DNA of 64,000 bases from Candidatus Kuenenia stuttgartensis (GCA_945861865.1 CAMAWN010000001.1:62001-126000); one strand, 5' to 3'. Positions 12,601 through 21,028 are shown, counted from the first letter of the stretch. A program made the numbers and translations. Notes: generated by a model not told the origin, from the letters alone.

Positions 12601-13537
12601 AGGTTCCATTCTTGCCGTCGCCATGCGGGAAGTCGGGCACGTCACCCTCGCCGACTCGGTCAATCGCCAAGTGGCAGGTGCGGCAGCGGTCGAACCGCGC
12701 CGTCTTGGCCATGCCCAGCGTGATCTTCATATCCGGCAGCCAATCCTGCTGGATTTTGATGTGCGAGTTGAAGCCATCGGCAATCGGCTGCTCCATGAGC
12801 CAGCGTTTGAAGGATTTTCCGAAACCCTCCGGTTCGATGCGATCCTTGGCCTTCTCTAACCGCAGGATGTCCGATTCAAACGTTTTGACAGCAGCGACTG
12901 CGGCGTCACGGTCTTTCGTTTTTTCCTTCAATGCGGCAATGGCCGTGCTGCGGTCGGCGTCACGACGATCGAGTCCCGCTTCCAAGTCCGCCACGACTTT
13001 TTGCTGGTCATTGAAGCTCTTCAGCAAGGCGGCCGACTTTTCTCGAGAGGCTGGAGTGACCTGACCATCCCGAGAAACTTGATCGCGAATTCCGAGATCA
13101 AAGTCCGCACGAGCGACGTCACGAAAGGCTCGGTTCTCACGCACCTTCCGCATCTGCATCAAAGACTCGTTGTCGAGCTTTTTGATCGTCGCTTCCCGCT
13201 CGGCCAGGTCATGCACCGCCTGTTTCACCTGTTCCGTTTGAGCCTGCTTCGCGGCCTGTAACTCGCTGAGCTTCGTTTCGTAGGATTTCTCTAACTTCGC
13301 GGCCGACTTCGCTCCGGTGCCGATGGTCACGCCGGTGAGTTTCGCCTTCTCGGCATTTTCTTCGGCGACAATTTTGTCGGCTTCCAGTTGGAAGAACTGA
13401 TGCTGATACGCTCGCCACTCATCGTGGTGGTCGAAGTACATCATCATCAGCGTCGCCACGAACAGCACGATCATGCTGACGGCGAACCACCGGTGCATCT
13501 TGGGAAGCGGACGTAAATAATCTTCGGTCGCTGGCAT
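9617..13537 (-). CDS. Membrane-anchored octaheme cytochrome c
   Basis: Eight CXXCH motifs (CRTCH, CTSCH, CLKCH, CFGCH, CLACH, CYGCH, CTGCH, CIKCH); N-terminal TM then coiled coil; start MPATEDYL at 13537. Confidence 0.9.
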   Translation of the reverse strand: MPATEDYLRPLPKMHRWFAVSMIVLFVATLMMMYFDHHDEWRAYQHQFFQLEADKIVAEENAEKAKLTGVTIGTGAKSAAKLEKSYETKLSELQAAKQAQTEQVKQAVHDLAEREATIKKLDNESLMQMRKVRENRAFRDVARADFDLGIRDQVSRDGQVTPASREKSAALLKSFNDQQKVVADLEAGLDRRDADRSTAIAALKEKTKDRDAAVAAVKTFESDILRLEKAKDRIEPEGFGKSFKRWLMEQPIADGFNSHIKIQQDWLPDMKITLGMAKTARFDRCRTCHLAIDRVGEGDVPDFPHGDGKNGTYEHPFSTHPRPDVYLTAASPHPLNDFGCTSCHDGQGSGTSFQNASHTPNDPHQAHEWEHDFKWFNNHFWEYPMQPARLREAACLKCHHSVVELGQNTKFGATAPKAYEGWQLIKKYGCFGCHEINGFDAGKPVGPDLRLEPQTLTEAEKIANDPKAVAGVERKVGPSLRHIAKKTTREWLTHWTEEPKRFRPKTTMPQFFNLTNNSDDHGKQFSKAELAAIAQYLFDKSGEIEQDEKQKLKLDLPGLKFDESGKIDESDENHAARIKRGETAFAQKGCLACHSHDAERFKGTKAEFGPNLSKIKAKLQPGEDGFNWLYTWIRDPERHHPRTKMPDLFLDPFTQPDGTTIDPAADIAAYLLIGEKGKYDAIEITDAELDKLVEMLLWRRKTVTPEQAANVMKDRKYPYARETVKGDEIELLAKTEGAAFSDEEWRNRKMNYLGRVTISRYGCYGCHDIPGFDTARPIGTALQDWGLKDPSRLAPEHIEEYLHHHGEPDGSSTKTRVENAIRNAAAGDFDNHEQESNELGAAFFYESLLHHGRPGFIWQKLRDPRSYDYEKTETKFYDERLRMPKFPLNEQEIEAISTFVLGLVARPPAEKYQYRPKGAELAKVEGERLLQKFNCTGCHVIDLPEISYATKPDELLASEMGVEDHPEGFELLMKLKPPRKALTGKTHVVKKADSTETLPVVMFKGLSSSRPKPDDDPDEREYGYDLWETIDVGGKLQWAPQRIIVPESQLVSEKPARGGSFAEWLVGDIKRVDGEANAWQMSPPPLYQEGIKVQTPWLYSFLKNPKQLRHVTVLRMPKFNMTDAEAQALANYFAAYDRASFPYQDVEERTATYLSKANAEFRTNHPDRAKERDYLAESWRVLNEPICIKCHSVAGHEYKKSSNPKDIRGPNLEYVADRLRSDWLMLWLHKPVWITPYTSMPPVFRKDQKQFPPLMDTDPLDQVVGVRDALMNYVRLLEKEGKLPLAAAPTPADAVPAKGDAKEGGN

Positions 13538-13542
13538 GTTTG

Positions 13543-13605
13543 TGGCGCACGCGGTTCGCGTGCGTTTCATCCTCAAAAATCGGCACACGCGAACCGCGCG
13601 TGCCA
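13543..13605. repeat. Inverted repeat between octaheme cytochrome and cyt b C-terminal genes
   Basis: tggcgcacgcggttcgcgtg (13543-13562) / cacgcgaaccgcgcgtgcca (13586-13605). Confidence 0.8.
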
Positions 13606-13609
13606 CGGA

Positions 13610-15025
13610 TCAGACGTTAAAGAACCACTCCGGTATCGCGATGAAATACTTCAGGTTGACAGCCCAGCGGAGCACCATCTTCAAGGGCAGGGCCGCCATC
13701 ATCAGCACCAAGTTCGAGAACACCATGAACCGCAGGAAACCCATGCGGAGGAAAAACTTCTTGAAGACCGTCATGGCCATCACCATCGGCAGCACGCCCA
13801 GATAAACGCCGATGGCAACAAACCCGACGAACTCACGCAACAGGATGTACGGAGCCTGCGTCCAAAAATCTGCCCCTGCGGGGGCCATCGGCAACGGCCG
13901 ACCGATGCCGTACCAGAAGTACTCAGACAAGTTGACGTTGTTCAGGGCCTCCAGCTTGTGGACGTCCCAGAATTCGTAGATGCCGAAGACATTCCAATTC
14001 GGACCTCGCAAGAACGTCCCCAAAATGATCATCCCGACCCACAGTGGCAGAAAGCCAAACATGAAGGTGGTGATCGCGAACTTCCGCTCATTGAACGTGT
14101 AGTAGCCGTTGCCGAGCTTATTGAAGTCGATGTACGGGATAGCCATCATCCCGCCGAGAATGACGCTGGGGAACACAACGCCCGCCAGCCACGGATCGTA
14201 GTAGACCAGCATTTCCTGCAAGCCCAGGAAGTACCACGGAGCCTTCGACGGGTTCGGCGTCTTCACGGCCGATGCCGGTTCTTCCAACGGAGCCTGCAAC
14301 GCAATACCCCACAGGATGAGCAGGGCCGTCACCGCAATCATGCAGATCATCTCGGTGTAAACGAGGTCTGGCCACGTCAACACTTTCTCGTTGTTCTCGG
14401 CTTCGATCGGCCCCTTGCCCAATGCAGACCGGCGGTCGTTCTCATTGGCTCGATAGAAGAACAGCCAAGTGAAGAAGCCGACGATAAACAACATGGCCAC
14501 GATCGGCACGTTGTCCGGCTTGCCGACGATTTGACGAAAGTCCCAGTCCGTCAGACTGACGCACAGAAACAACAGAGACAGATTAAGCAACACCCAGCCG
14601 ACGTTCGGCTTCGCCAGCCAATTCCGCAGCAGCAGCATTCCGATGAAGCCGAAGGTTGTCACCGCAAAATATCGACGGGCATCCGCCACGACAAAGTCGA
14701 TCGCCGACTTGGCAAAGTCGGGCATCACGAACCACCGCAATGCCTCAGGGACGCTCGCGCAGGTCAAGTGAGTAACCGAGACTAGCAACAACGCGATCGA
14801 ATACATCGCCCAAACGGCAGCATTCGGCATGTCCATCCCGCCCAGGAATTCGGGCAGTCGGAAATGGCGACCTCTGTGATACGACTTCCACGTCCACACC
14901 GCGTTCATGGCAAACAGAATCAGATACAGCCACCCCAAGCCATATAGGACGCTCGGCGTGACATTGGGATGCGGGTCCGTCGATCCCAGAGTCAAGCAGG
15001 AAGTGATCAGCGACAAAGAGTTCAT
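13610..15025 (-). CDS. Cytochrome b C-terminal domain / subunit IV-like protein with extra N-terminal TM segments
   Basis: 'TPNPSKAPWYFLGLQEMLVYYDPWLAGVVFPSVIL' is the b6f subunit IV/cyt b C-terminal signature. Confidence 0.9.
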   Translation of the reverse strand: MNSLSLITSCLTLGSTDPHPNVTPSVLYGLGWLYLILFAMNAVWTWKSYHRGRHFRLPEFLGGMDMPNAAVWAMYSIALLLVSVTHLTCASVPEALRWFVMPDFAKSAIDFVVADARRYFAVTTFGFIGMLLLRNWLAKPNVGWVLLNLSLLFLCVSLTDWDFRQIVGKPDNVPIVAMLFIVGFFTWLFFYRANENDRRSALGKGPIEAENNEKVLTWPDLVYTEMICMIAVTALLILWGIALQAPLEEPASAVKTPNPSKAPWYFLGLQEMLVYYDPWLAGVVFPSVILGGMMAIPYIDFNKLGNGYYTFNERKFAITTFMFGFLPLWVGMIILGTFLRGPNWNVFGIYEFWDVHKLEALNNVNLSEYFWYGIGRPLPMAPAGADFWTQAPYILLREFVGFVAIGVYLGVLPMVMAMTVFKKFFLRMGFLRFMVFSNLVLMMAALPLKMVLRWAVNLKYFIAIPEWFFNV

Positions 15026-15048
15026 CGAGATTTCCGTGTTCCGAATTC

Positions 15049-15822
15049 CTACAACGGCTGACTAATCCCGCCGTCTTTGCGGACTCGCCAGAAGTGAATG
15101 GCGATCAAGCCAGCCGCCGCCAACGGGATCGCCACACAGTGCAGGATATAAAATCGATTCAGAGTCTCTTCACCGACAAAGCGGCTGCCCAATAATAAGA
15201 AGCGAGCATCACTGGCATTAGTAATGAGGTCGTAACCACCGAGATTCAGAAACTGAAAACCGGGGCCTTCATGCCCCAGCACCGGTGTCGCGCGAGCCAT
15301 GTTCGAGCCGACGGTGATGGCCCAAATCGCGAGCTGATCCCACGGCAGCAAGTAGCCAGTGAACGACAACAACAGCGTCAGCTTCAGCAAGATCACACCG
15401 ACGACCCAATTGAATTCTCGCGGCGGCTTGTAACTGCCAGTCAGAAAGACGCGGTACATGTGCAGCCAAACCGTGATAACCATCGCGTGAGCGCCCCAGC
15501 GATGAATCTCACGCATGATCCCCAACGTCGTTACGTCGCGCAGAGCCATGATGTCGTTGAAGGCCCACTCCAGCGTCGGCCGGTAATAGAACATCAGCAG
15601 CACGCCGGTGATCGTCTCAACCAGAAACAGGAAGAACGTGATTCCGCCCATGCACCAGGTGTAAGACAGCGCGATGCCCTGCTGCTTGATCGACACCGGA
15701 TGCAGGTGCAGAAAGAAGTTGGTCAGCATCACGACCACGCGGTTGCGGCGGTCGTACGGAGCCGGATGCCGGAAGACACTCTTCCAGATTTGCGAATCGC
15801 GAATGTAATCACCGACCGACAT
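15049..15822 (-). CDS. Cytochrome b N-terminal domain (cyt b6-like)
   Basis: 'SYTWCMGGITFFLFLVETITGVLLMFYYRPT', 'HRWGAHAMVITVWLHMYRVF', 'GYLLPWDQLAIWAITVG'; start MSVGDYIRDS. Confidence 0.95.
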   Translation of the reverse strand: MSVGDYIRDSQIWKSVFRHPAPYDRRNRVVVMLTNFFLHLHPVSIKQQGIALSYTWCMGGITFFLFLVETITGVLLMFYYRPTLEWAFNDIMALRDVTTLGIMREIHRWGAHAMVITVWLHMYRVFLTGSYKPPREFNWVVGVILLKLTLLLSFTGYLLPWDQLAIWAITVGSNMARATPVLGHEGPGFQFLNLGGYDLITNASDARFLLLGSRFVGEETLNRFYILHCVAIPLAAAGLIAIHFWRVRKDGGISQPL

Positions 15823-15840
15823 GGATGCTGACCTTCTCAC

Positions 15841-15920
15841 GTGGGGCAGGTTTTCAACCTGCCGTGCCTGCAACATTCCAACAAATCAAGCCATCCGAGC
15901 AGATTGAAAATCCGCCCCAC
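15841..15920. repeat. Inverted repeat between cyt b and Rieske genes
   Basis: gtggggcaggttttcaacctgc (15841-15862) / gcagattgaaaatccgccccac (15899-15920), 19/22 complementary. Confidence 0.85.
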
Positions 15921-15923
15921 GAA

Positions 15924-17045
15924 CTACGCTAGCGCCCCATCGACGAATGAGTTCACGTCTTCCCACTGCCCCATCTCTTCCTGGAACTTGACGCTTTTGT
16001 CGACTTCCAATTGACCATCGGACGCCAGCTTGATGCCCACTCGTTCCAGTGGTCGAGGTGCCGGGCCTTCAAAGTTGATCCCGTTGATGTAGAAGCCCGA
16101 ACCGTGGCACGGGCATTTGTATTTCTGCTCCCCTTCGAGCCAGTTGGGCGTACAACCGAGGTGCGTACAGACGGAAGCCAAGGCGTAAATCAAGTTCTGG
16201 CCCTTGTACTGATCGGTATGCACAATCCAGACACCACGAGCCGCCAGCCACTTCGTGCTGACTCCACCTAACGGATAGTCGCTCGCTGGTCCGATCTTGA
16301 ATTTCGTTGGCGGCTCCACCAGCACATTCGGGAACATGAACCGCGCGAGATTCAACAACCACAACAACGCCGCCCCCGCCATGGAGGCGAACGCGAGCAC
16401 CAATGGCGAGAGACAGATCACAAGCAGACTGCGGCGCCCAAGTTCGACCGTAATCTTTTTCTCTTTTGCCGACGGAGGCTTCACTGGCATCGGCGGAAGA
16501 GCAGGCTTCACGGGAACCGCCAGAGCAGGGACCGCAGCCGCAGTGCCCGCAGTTTCTCCGCGCACCGCTTTGAGCATTTCTTCCACGGAAAGTTTTGCGC
16601 CACCGCTTGTCGCGGCGGCGACTGGCTTCACCGCAGCTTTCGCGGCCGGAGCCTCAGCAGCTACCGTCGGAGCAGCAGCGCTCCCTTTGCCAGCGCGGAT
16701 CGCCGCCAGAATATCCGAGGTCGAGCCGGATTTGGCAGCGGGAGCCGCCATCGACGCGACAACCGCTTTCGGAGCCGTAGATTCGACGGGCGCACCAGCC
16801 GCTCCACCCTTCGCGCCTTGAGCACGAATCGCGGCGAGAATATCGCCGGTTGATCCGGGCTTCGCTGCCGGAGCCGCTTTCGGCTTCGGAGGCACTGGTG
16901 CCGCCTCAACCGCCGCAGGTTCGGTCGCGGACCCTACAACGGGAGCCGGAGGCGCAGGTACGGCTGGAGCATCGCTGCTCGCGCTGGGTTTCGCCGCTCG
17001 AATCTTGGCCAGAATATCGGCCGTCGAAAGTTTTGGTTCAGACAT
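15924..17045 (-). CDS. Rieske iron-sulfur protein with a ~190 aa Ala/Pro-rich N-terminal extension
   Basis: Rieske motifs 'CTHLGC' and 'CPCHGSGF'; TM; start MSEPKLSTADIL at 17045; four S-x-x-[DE]-[IM]-L repeats in the extension. Confidence 0.93.
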   Translation of the reverse strand: MSEPKLSTADILAKIRAAKPSASSDAPAVPAPPAPVVGSATEPAAVEAAPVPPKPKAAPAAKPGSTGDILAAIRAQGAKGGAAGAPVESTAPKAVVASMAAPAAKSGSTSDILAAIRAGKGSAAAPTVAAEAPAAKAAVKPVAAATSGGAKLSVEEMLKAVRGETAGTAAAVPALAVPVKPALPPMPVKPPSAKEKKITVELGRRSLLVICLSPLVLAFASMAGAALLWLLNLARFMFPNVLVEPPTKFKIGPASDYPLGGVSTKWLAARGVWIVHTDQYKGQNLIYALASVCTHLGCTPNWLEGEQKYKCPCHGSGFYINGINFEGPAPRPLERVGIKLASDGQLEVDKSVKFQEEMGQWEDVNSFVDGALA

Positions 17046-17242
17046 GTCTCTTCGCACGCTCAAAACGAACCGCACACGCTGTGCGCAGTCACAGGGGGCG
17101 AGATTAAGAGGGACGGATTCTTGCAATCGCGCCGCGAGCCAGCAACCTTTCGGAATCACAGTCACACGAAATTTCCCAAACTCAGGACGAGCTTCAAAAT
17201 GACGTTCTCAGGGCTGAGAAGATCAACGATGGCGAGCGACCC

Positions 17243-18340
17243 GTGATGAACAATGAGTGGAAACCAGCGGCTTCGATCTCGGCCGAGCACGCGGTGCTGC
17301 TCGATGAATTCGAGCGATTCATCCACCGCGACCCCGCGCGGCGTGGTCTGTGCGCCAGCGAACTTGACGCCGACAGTCGAGCCTCGACATCGCGACTCGG
17401 AGCCGGCCAGCTTGCCGCCGCCGCGACCGACTTGGCACAAAATGCTCGCCGAGTCGCCATTGTCACCGGCTTTTTCATCCCGCACGCTCAGCCGCCGTGC
17501 GCCGAGACCGACGGCCCGCCGGGAAGTTTGTTTCTCGCTCACTGCCTGCAAGCCCTCGGCATCGACGCGGCCGTCCTCACCGACGGTCCGTGTGCCGCCG
17601 CTGTCCGAGAGTCCGCCAACGGCATCGGTTTTCCGCTGGATCACGTTTTCATCGCGCCGCTCAAAGCCGAAAGTTGGTGCGATGAGTTCTTGCAATCGGA
17701 ATTCGCTCGTGGCCTGACACACTTGATCGCCGTCGAACGCGTCGGGCCAAGCCACACGGCGGAATCGATTTTGAGGAGGGGCGAGGGGCGAACGGCGAGC
17801 GGCGGACATGACGAAGCTGATGGCAACTCGTCACTCTCCGCTTTCATTGCCGACGTCTCCCCCGAACATCACAACCACTGTCACAACATGCGCGGCGTCT
17901 GTATCGACGCTCACACGGCTCCGCTGCACTTGCTATTTGAGCGGTTGCCACAGTTCCATCCGACGGCTCGGACGATCGGCGTCGGCGACGGCGGGAATGA
18001 AATCGGCATGGGGTCGATTTCGTGGGCCGAGTTGCGTCGCCGTCTGCCGGGCGAGCACGCAGGGCGTGTGCCGTGTCGCATCGCTTGTGACTTCAACATC
18101 GTCGCCGGGACCAGCAACTGGGGAGCGATGGCACTCGCTGCCGGAGTCTGTCTGTTGCGAGACCGGCTCGATGTTTTGCAACCGTGGACTCGTGAGAGAC
18201 TGCGCACGTGGTTGGAACATCTCGTGGAAAACGGCCCGGCGGTGGATGGTGTCACTAGCCGCCGCGAAGCGACCGTGGATGGCTTGCCGTTTTTGACCTA
18301 CATCCAACCGTGGGAGGGCATCTTGCGATGCCTCGGCTAA
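17243..18340 (+). CDS. DUF4392 / D-glutamate cyclase-like protein
   Basis: 'VAIVTGFFIPHAQPPCAETDGPPGSLFLA', 'HNMRGVCIDAHTAPL', 'GVGDGGNEIGMG', 'ACDFNIVAGTSNWGA'. Confidence 0.85.
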   Translation: MMNNEWKPAASISAEHAVLLDEFERFIHRDPARRGLCASELDADSRASTSRLGAGQLAAAATDLAQNARRVAIVTGFFIPHAQPPCAETDGPPGSLFLAHCLQALGIDAAVLTDGPCAAAVRESANGIGFPLDHVFIAPLKAESWCDEFLQSEFARGLTHLIAVERVGPSHTAESILRRGEGRTASGGHDEADGNSSLSAFIADVSPEHHNHCHNMRGVCIDAHTAPLHLLFERLPQFHPTARTIGVGDGGNEIGMGSISWAELRRRLPGEHAGRVPCRIACDFNIVAGTSNWGAMALAAGVCLLRDRLDVLQPWTRERLRTWLEHLVENGPAVDGVTSRREATVDGLPFLTYIQPWEGILRCLG

Positions 18341-18361
18341 CCACACGCGAGCCACGTGTGG
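18341..18361. terminator. Hairpin between convergent stop codons
   Basis: ccacacg-cgagcca-cgtgtgg, 7 bp perfect stem filling the 21 bp gap. Confidence 0.45.
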
Positions 18362-19423
18362 CTACAGGATTTCCAGCGACGGCATTGGCGCATCGACAAT
18401 CACGCGCTTCGCAATTTGCATTGCGATGTTCTCGGTCATGCGGAGCAGGTTCGGTTTCACGGGATTGTCGTCCTCGAACAGCGAGGCAATTTGACCGTCG
18501 TCGCCGCGCACTCGAATCGTCGCATCGATGGGGATTTCGCCGAGGAATGGCAGTCCGAGTTCTACGGCTTTGGCTTTCGCGCCACCCCGTCCGAAGATTT
18601 CGCCCGACATGTTTTCGACGATGCCGAGCACTGGGATTTTGACCTGATCGAACATGCTGATCGCTTTGACGGCATCCAGCAGCGCGACCTTCTGTGGTGT
18701 GCAGACCACAACCGCTCCGGCCAAGCCGAGCAGTTGCGACAGCGTCAACGACACGTCTCCGGTTCCCGGCGGCAGGTCGATGATGAGGTAGTCGAGTTCG
18801 CCCCAATCGGTCTCTTGCAGGAACTGCGTCAGCAGCTTGTGCAGCATCGGACCGCGCCAGATGACCGCTTGGTTCTCGCGGATCAAGAAGCCGATCGAGA
18901 GGACTTTCATGCCGTCCGCGTCGATCGGTTCCAGCCGCTGAATCTTCTGCCCGTTGGGAAGTTCGGCCTCGCGAACGATTGGCGTCCCCTTCGCGCCGGT
19001 GATCAGCGGAATGCTCGGCCCGTAAACGTCGGCGTCGAGCAGTCCGACTTTCGCTCCGAAATGTTTCAGGCCATAGGCCAGAGATGCCGCAGTTGTGCTC
19101 TTGCCGACACCACCTTTGCCGCTTCCGACCGCGACGACGTTCTTGATGCGCAGCCCGATCTTCCCACCGGTTTCGCGACCGAGCACCTGCCACGAGTACA
19201 TGACGTCGATCTTGCGACTGCCTGCAGAACTGCCCAGTGCGCTGGCGATCAAGTCACCAAGGCGCTCGCGCTTCGGATACGCCGGGGTTGGGAGTTGCAT
19301 TTCAATCTTGATTGCATCGGACGTCGTCTGAACTGATCGGATCAGGCCCAGTCGATCAAAGGAGATTCCGAGTTCTGGGTCGGTTAATTGTCCAAGTTTC
19401 GTGCGAATTTCTGCGTCTGTCAT
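18362..19423 (-). CDS. apbC: Mrp/NBP35-family Fe-S cluster carrier ATPase
   Basis: 'VGSGKGGVGKSTTAASLAYGL', 'DYLIIDLPPGTGDVSLTLSQ', N-terminal MIP18-like domain. Confidence 0.93.
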   Translation of the reverse strand: MTDAEIRTKLGQLTDPELGISFDRLGLIRSVQTTSDAIKIEMQLPTPAYPKRERLGDLIASALGSSAGSRKIDVMYSWQVLGRETGGKIGLRIKNVVAVGSGKGGVGKSTTAASLAYGLKHFGAKVGLLDADVYGPSIPLITGAKGTPIVREAELPNGQKIQRLEPIDADGMKVLSIGFLIRENQAVIWRGPMLHKLLTQFLQETDWGELDYLIIDLPPGTGDVSLTLSQLLGLAGAVVVCTPQKVALLDAVKAISMFDQVKIPVLGIVENMSGEIFGRGGAKAKAVELGLPFLGEIPIDATIRVRGDDGQIASLFEDDNPVKPNLLRMTENIAMQIAKRVIVDAPMPSLEIL

Positions 19424-19532
19424 GGTGTCTTTACTGGCAAGTTTCGAGGAATGATTCCGTGATTTTGTGTTGTAGCGGCCTCACCGACGACGAACAAACA
19501 ACGAGAATCATTTTGTCATCGAGGTCCAATCA

Positions 19533-19838
19533 CTCCCTTCTCCTTCCGGGAGAAGGTGGCCGAAGGCCGGATGAGGGACTCCACGACAATTGAACGTCAC
19601 TGCGTCTCTCGGTTTCCTCACTCCGGCCCTCCCCAGAGGGCGAGTGAGAAAAAACGGAAACGTCCGCCATCATTCCGACTTCCGCGTCCCATTCTAAGGT
19701 GGCCGAAGGCCGGATGAGGGACTCCACGACAATTGAACGTCTCTGCGTCTCTCGGTTTCCTCACCCCGGCCCTCCCCAGAGGGCGAGTGAGAAAAAACGG
19801 AAACGTCCGCCATCATTCCGACTTCCGCGTCCCATTCT
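19533..19838. repeat. REP-like inverted elements with a 143 bp tandem duplication
   Basis: 19553-19695 and 19696-19838 are near-identical (about 2 mismatches seen); each contains 'ggtggccgaaggccggatgaggg' and oppositely oriented 'cctcac(t/c)ccggccctccccagagggcgagtgag'. Confidence 0.9.
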
Positions 19839-20211
19839 CCGGACTGGAGACCAGTCGTCGGCAAGTCCGTACGAGTTGCTCGCCGGACAATTCGCCGATC
19901 ACAACTTCGCGAACTCCGACGTCGCGCAGCGTCCATTCCAGATCAGTCGTTTCCGAAGAACACAACACAATGACCGACGGAGCACTCGGTGACGCGATCA
20001 GCTTGCTCAGCCATTGCAGGCATTCCGTCATGTCTTCCGGCAGTTCGATAATCAGGACATCGGCGATCGGCGGAAATGCGAACGCCGAGAGTTCACTCCA
20101 AGTGCGGCAGCCACGCACTCGCACCGATTCATCTCGGAACTGGCGTTGCAACTCCGGCTCCCAATGCGGCCGAGACTCAAACACCACAATCGTCCGCACA
20201 GAGTTGGACAC
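19813..20211 (-). CDS. Receiver-like small protein
   Basis: 'VRTIVVFESRPHW..ADVLIIELPEDM..APSVIVLCSSETTD' resembles a degenerate REC fold; last residues ENGTRKSE* come from the 143 bp repeat. Confidence 0.55.
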   Translation of the reverse strand: MSNSVRTIVVFESRPHWEPELQRQFRDESVRVRGCRTWSELSAFAFPPIADVLIIELPEDMTECLQWLSKLIASPSAPSVIVLCSSETTDLEWTLRDVGVREVVIGELSGEQLVRTCRRLVSSPENGTRKSE

Positions 20212-20241
20212 GGCAGGCTCGTTGGCGATGAAGCTCCGCTG

Positions 20242-20943
20242 CTACTTGTTGCCCTTGAATGCACCCTGCTTGCGGATCAATTCGAGTGGTGACAGTTTTT
20301 TCCCATCAGTCACCGTGGGTGCCGCTGGCTCCGGCACTTCGGCTGCCGGGGCAGGCTCAGCAGCCGCCGACGCTTGAGGTGCCTCTTCCGATTTTGCGGC
20401 TTGCTGCTGGCGAATCATCTCAATCGGCGACAATTTCTTGCCTTCGCCACTCGCCGTGGGAGTTGGTACGGCAGCCGGATCGCTCACCGCTCCGCTCGCT
20501 TTGGCCGCGCTCTGCTGACGAACCAAATCCAGTGGGCTGAGCTTCGCTCCACCAGTCGCTGGTGCGGCGGCTGGCTTCGCACCGGCCGCACCTTGCTTGC
20601 GGATCAAATCCAGCGGACTGGCCTTCTTTTCGGTTGCGGTCGCAGCGGGATTCGCAGCCGGAGCGGACTTTGCAACTGGCGATTCTTTCGCCGGCTTCTC
20701 TTCGGCCTTCTTTTTCGGAGCCGGAGCATCGACCACGGTCAAGTACGCCGGATCGATGTCGTACCAGGCGATGTCCGCCGGGCCGTCGAACAACACGAGT
20801 GCTCGGCAACTCATGTTGACCGTCTTCACGACGCCGGTCAGCCCGTCGAAACGGCGAAGCTCCGCCACTCCCGGTTTCACGACGACGTACTTGTCGGTGT
20901 ACTGCTTCTTCAGCAACTCGGCTTGTTCAAATCGAGCAGACAT
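20242..20943 (-). CDS. KOW-like domain protein with four C-terminal KLSP[LI][DE][LM][IV]R motifs
   Basis: N-terminus 'YVVVKPGVAELRRFDGLTGVVKTVNMSCRALVLFDG'; repeats ASPLDLIRKQ, LSPLDLVRQQ, LSPIEMIRQQ, LSPLELIRKQ; start MSARFEQ at 20943. Confidence 0.7.
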   Translation of the reverse strand: MSARFEQAELLKKQYTDKYVVVKPGVAELRRFDGLTGVVKTVNMSCRALVLFDGPADIAWYDIDPAYLTVVDAPAPKKKAEEKPAKESPVAKSAPAANPAATATEKKASPLDLIRKQGAAGAKPAAAPATGGAKLSPLDLVRQQSAAKASGAVSDPAAVPTPTASGEGKKLSPIEMIRQQQAAKSEEAPQASAAAEPAPAAEVPEPAAPTVTDGKKLSPLELIRKQGAFKGNK

Positions 20944-21028
20944 GGCGTACTGCGGTCTCTTGAAGGCGATGAAAAATCGAAGGGCCGGATAATACTGAGC
21001 GACTTGGCGGATGAAAACCAATCGCCGT

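Noticed and set aside
17770-17830. Low-complexity 'gaggggcgaggggcgaacggcgagcggcgg' inside the DUF4392 gene as another in-frame insertion
   Set aside because: It falls in a region I recall as variable in this family, so ordinary divergence cannot be separated from insertion without an alignment.
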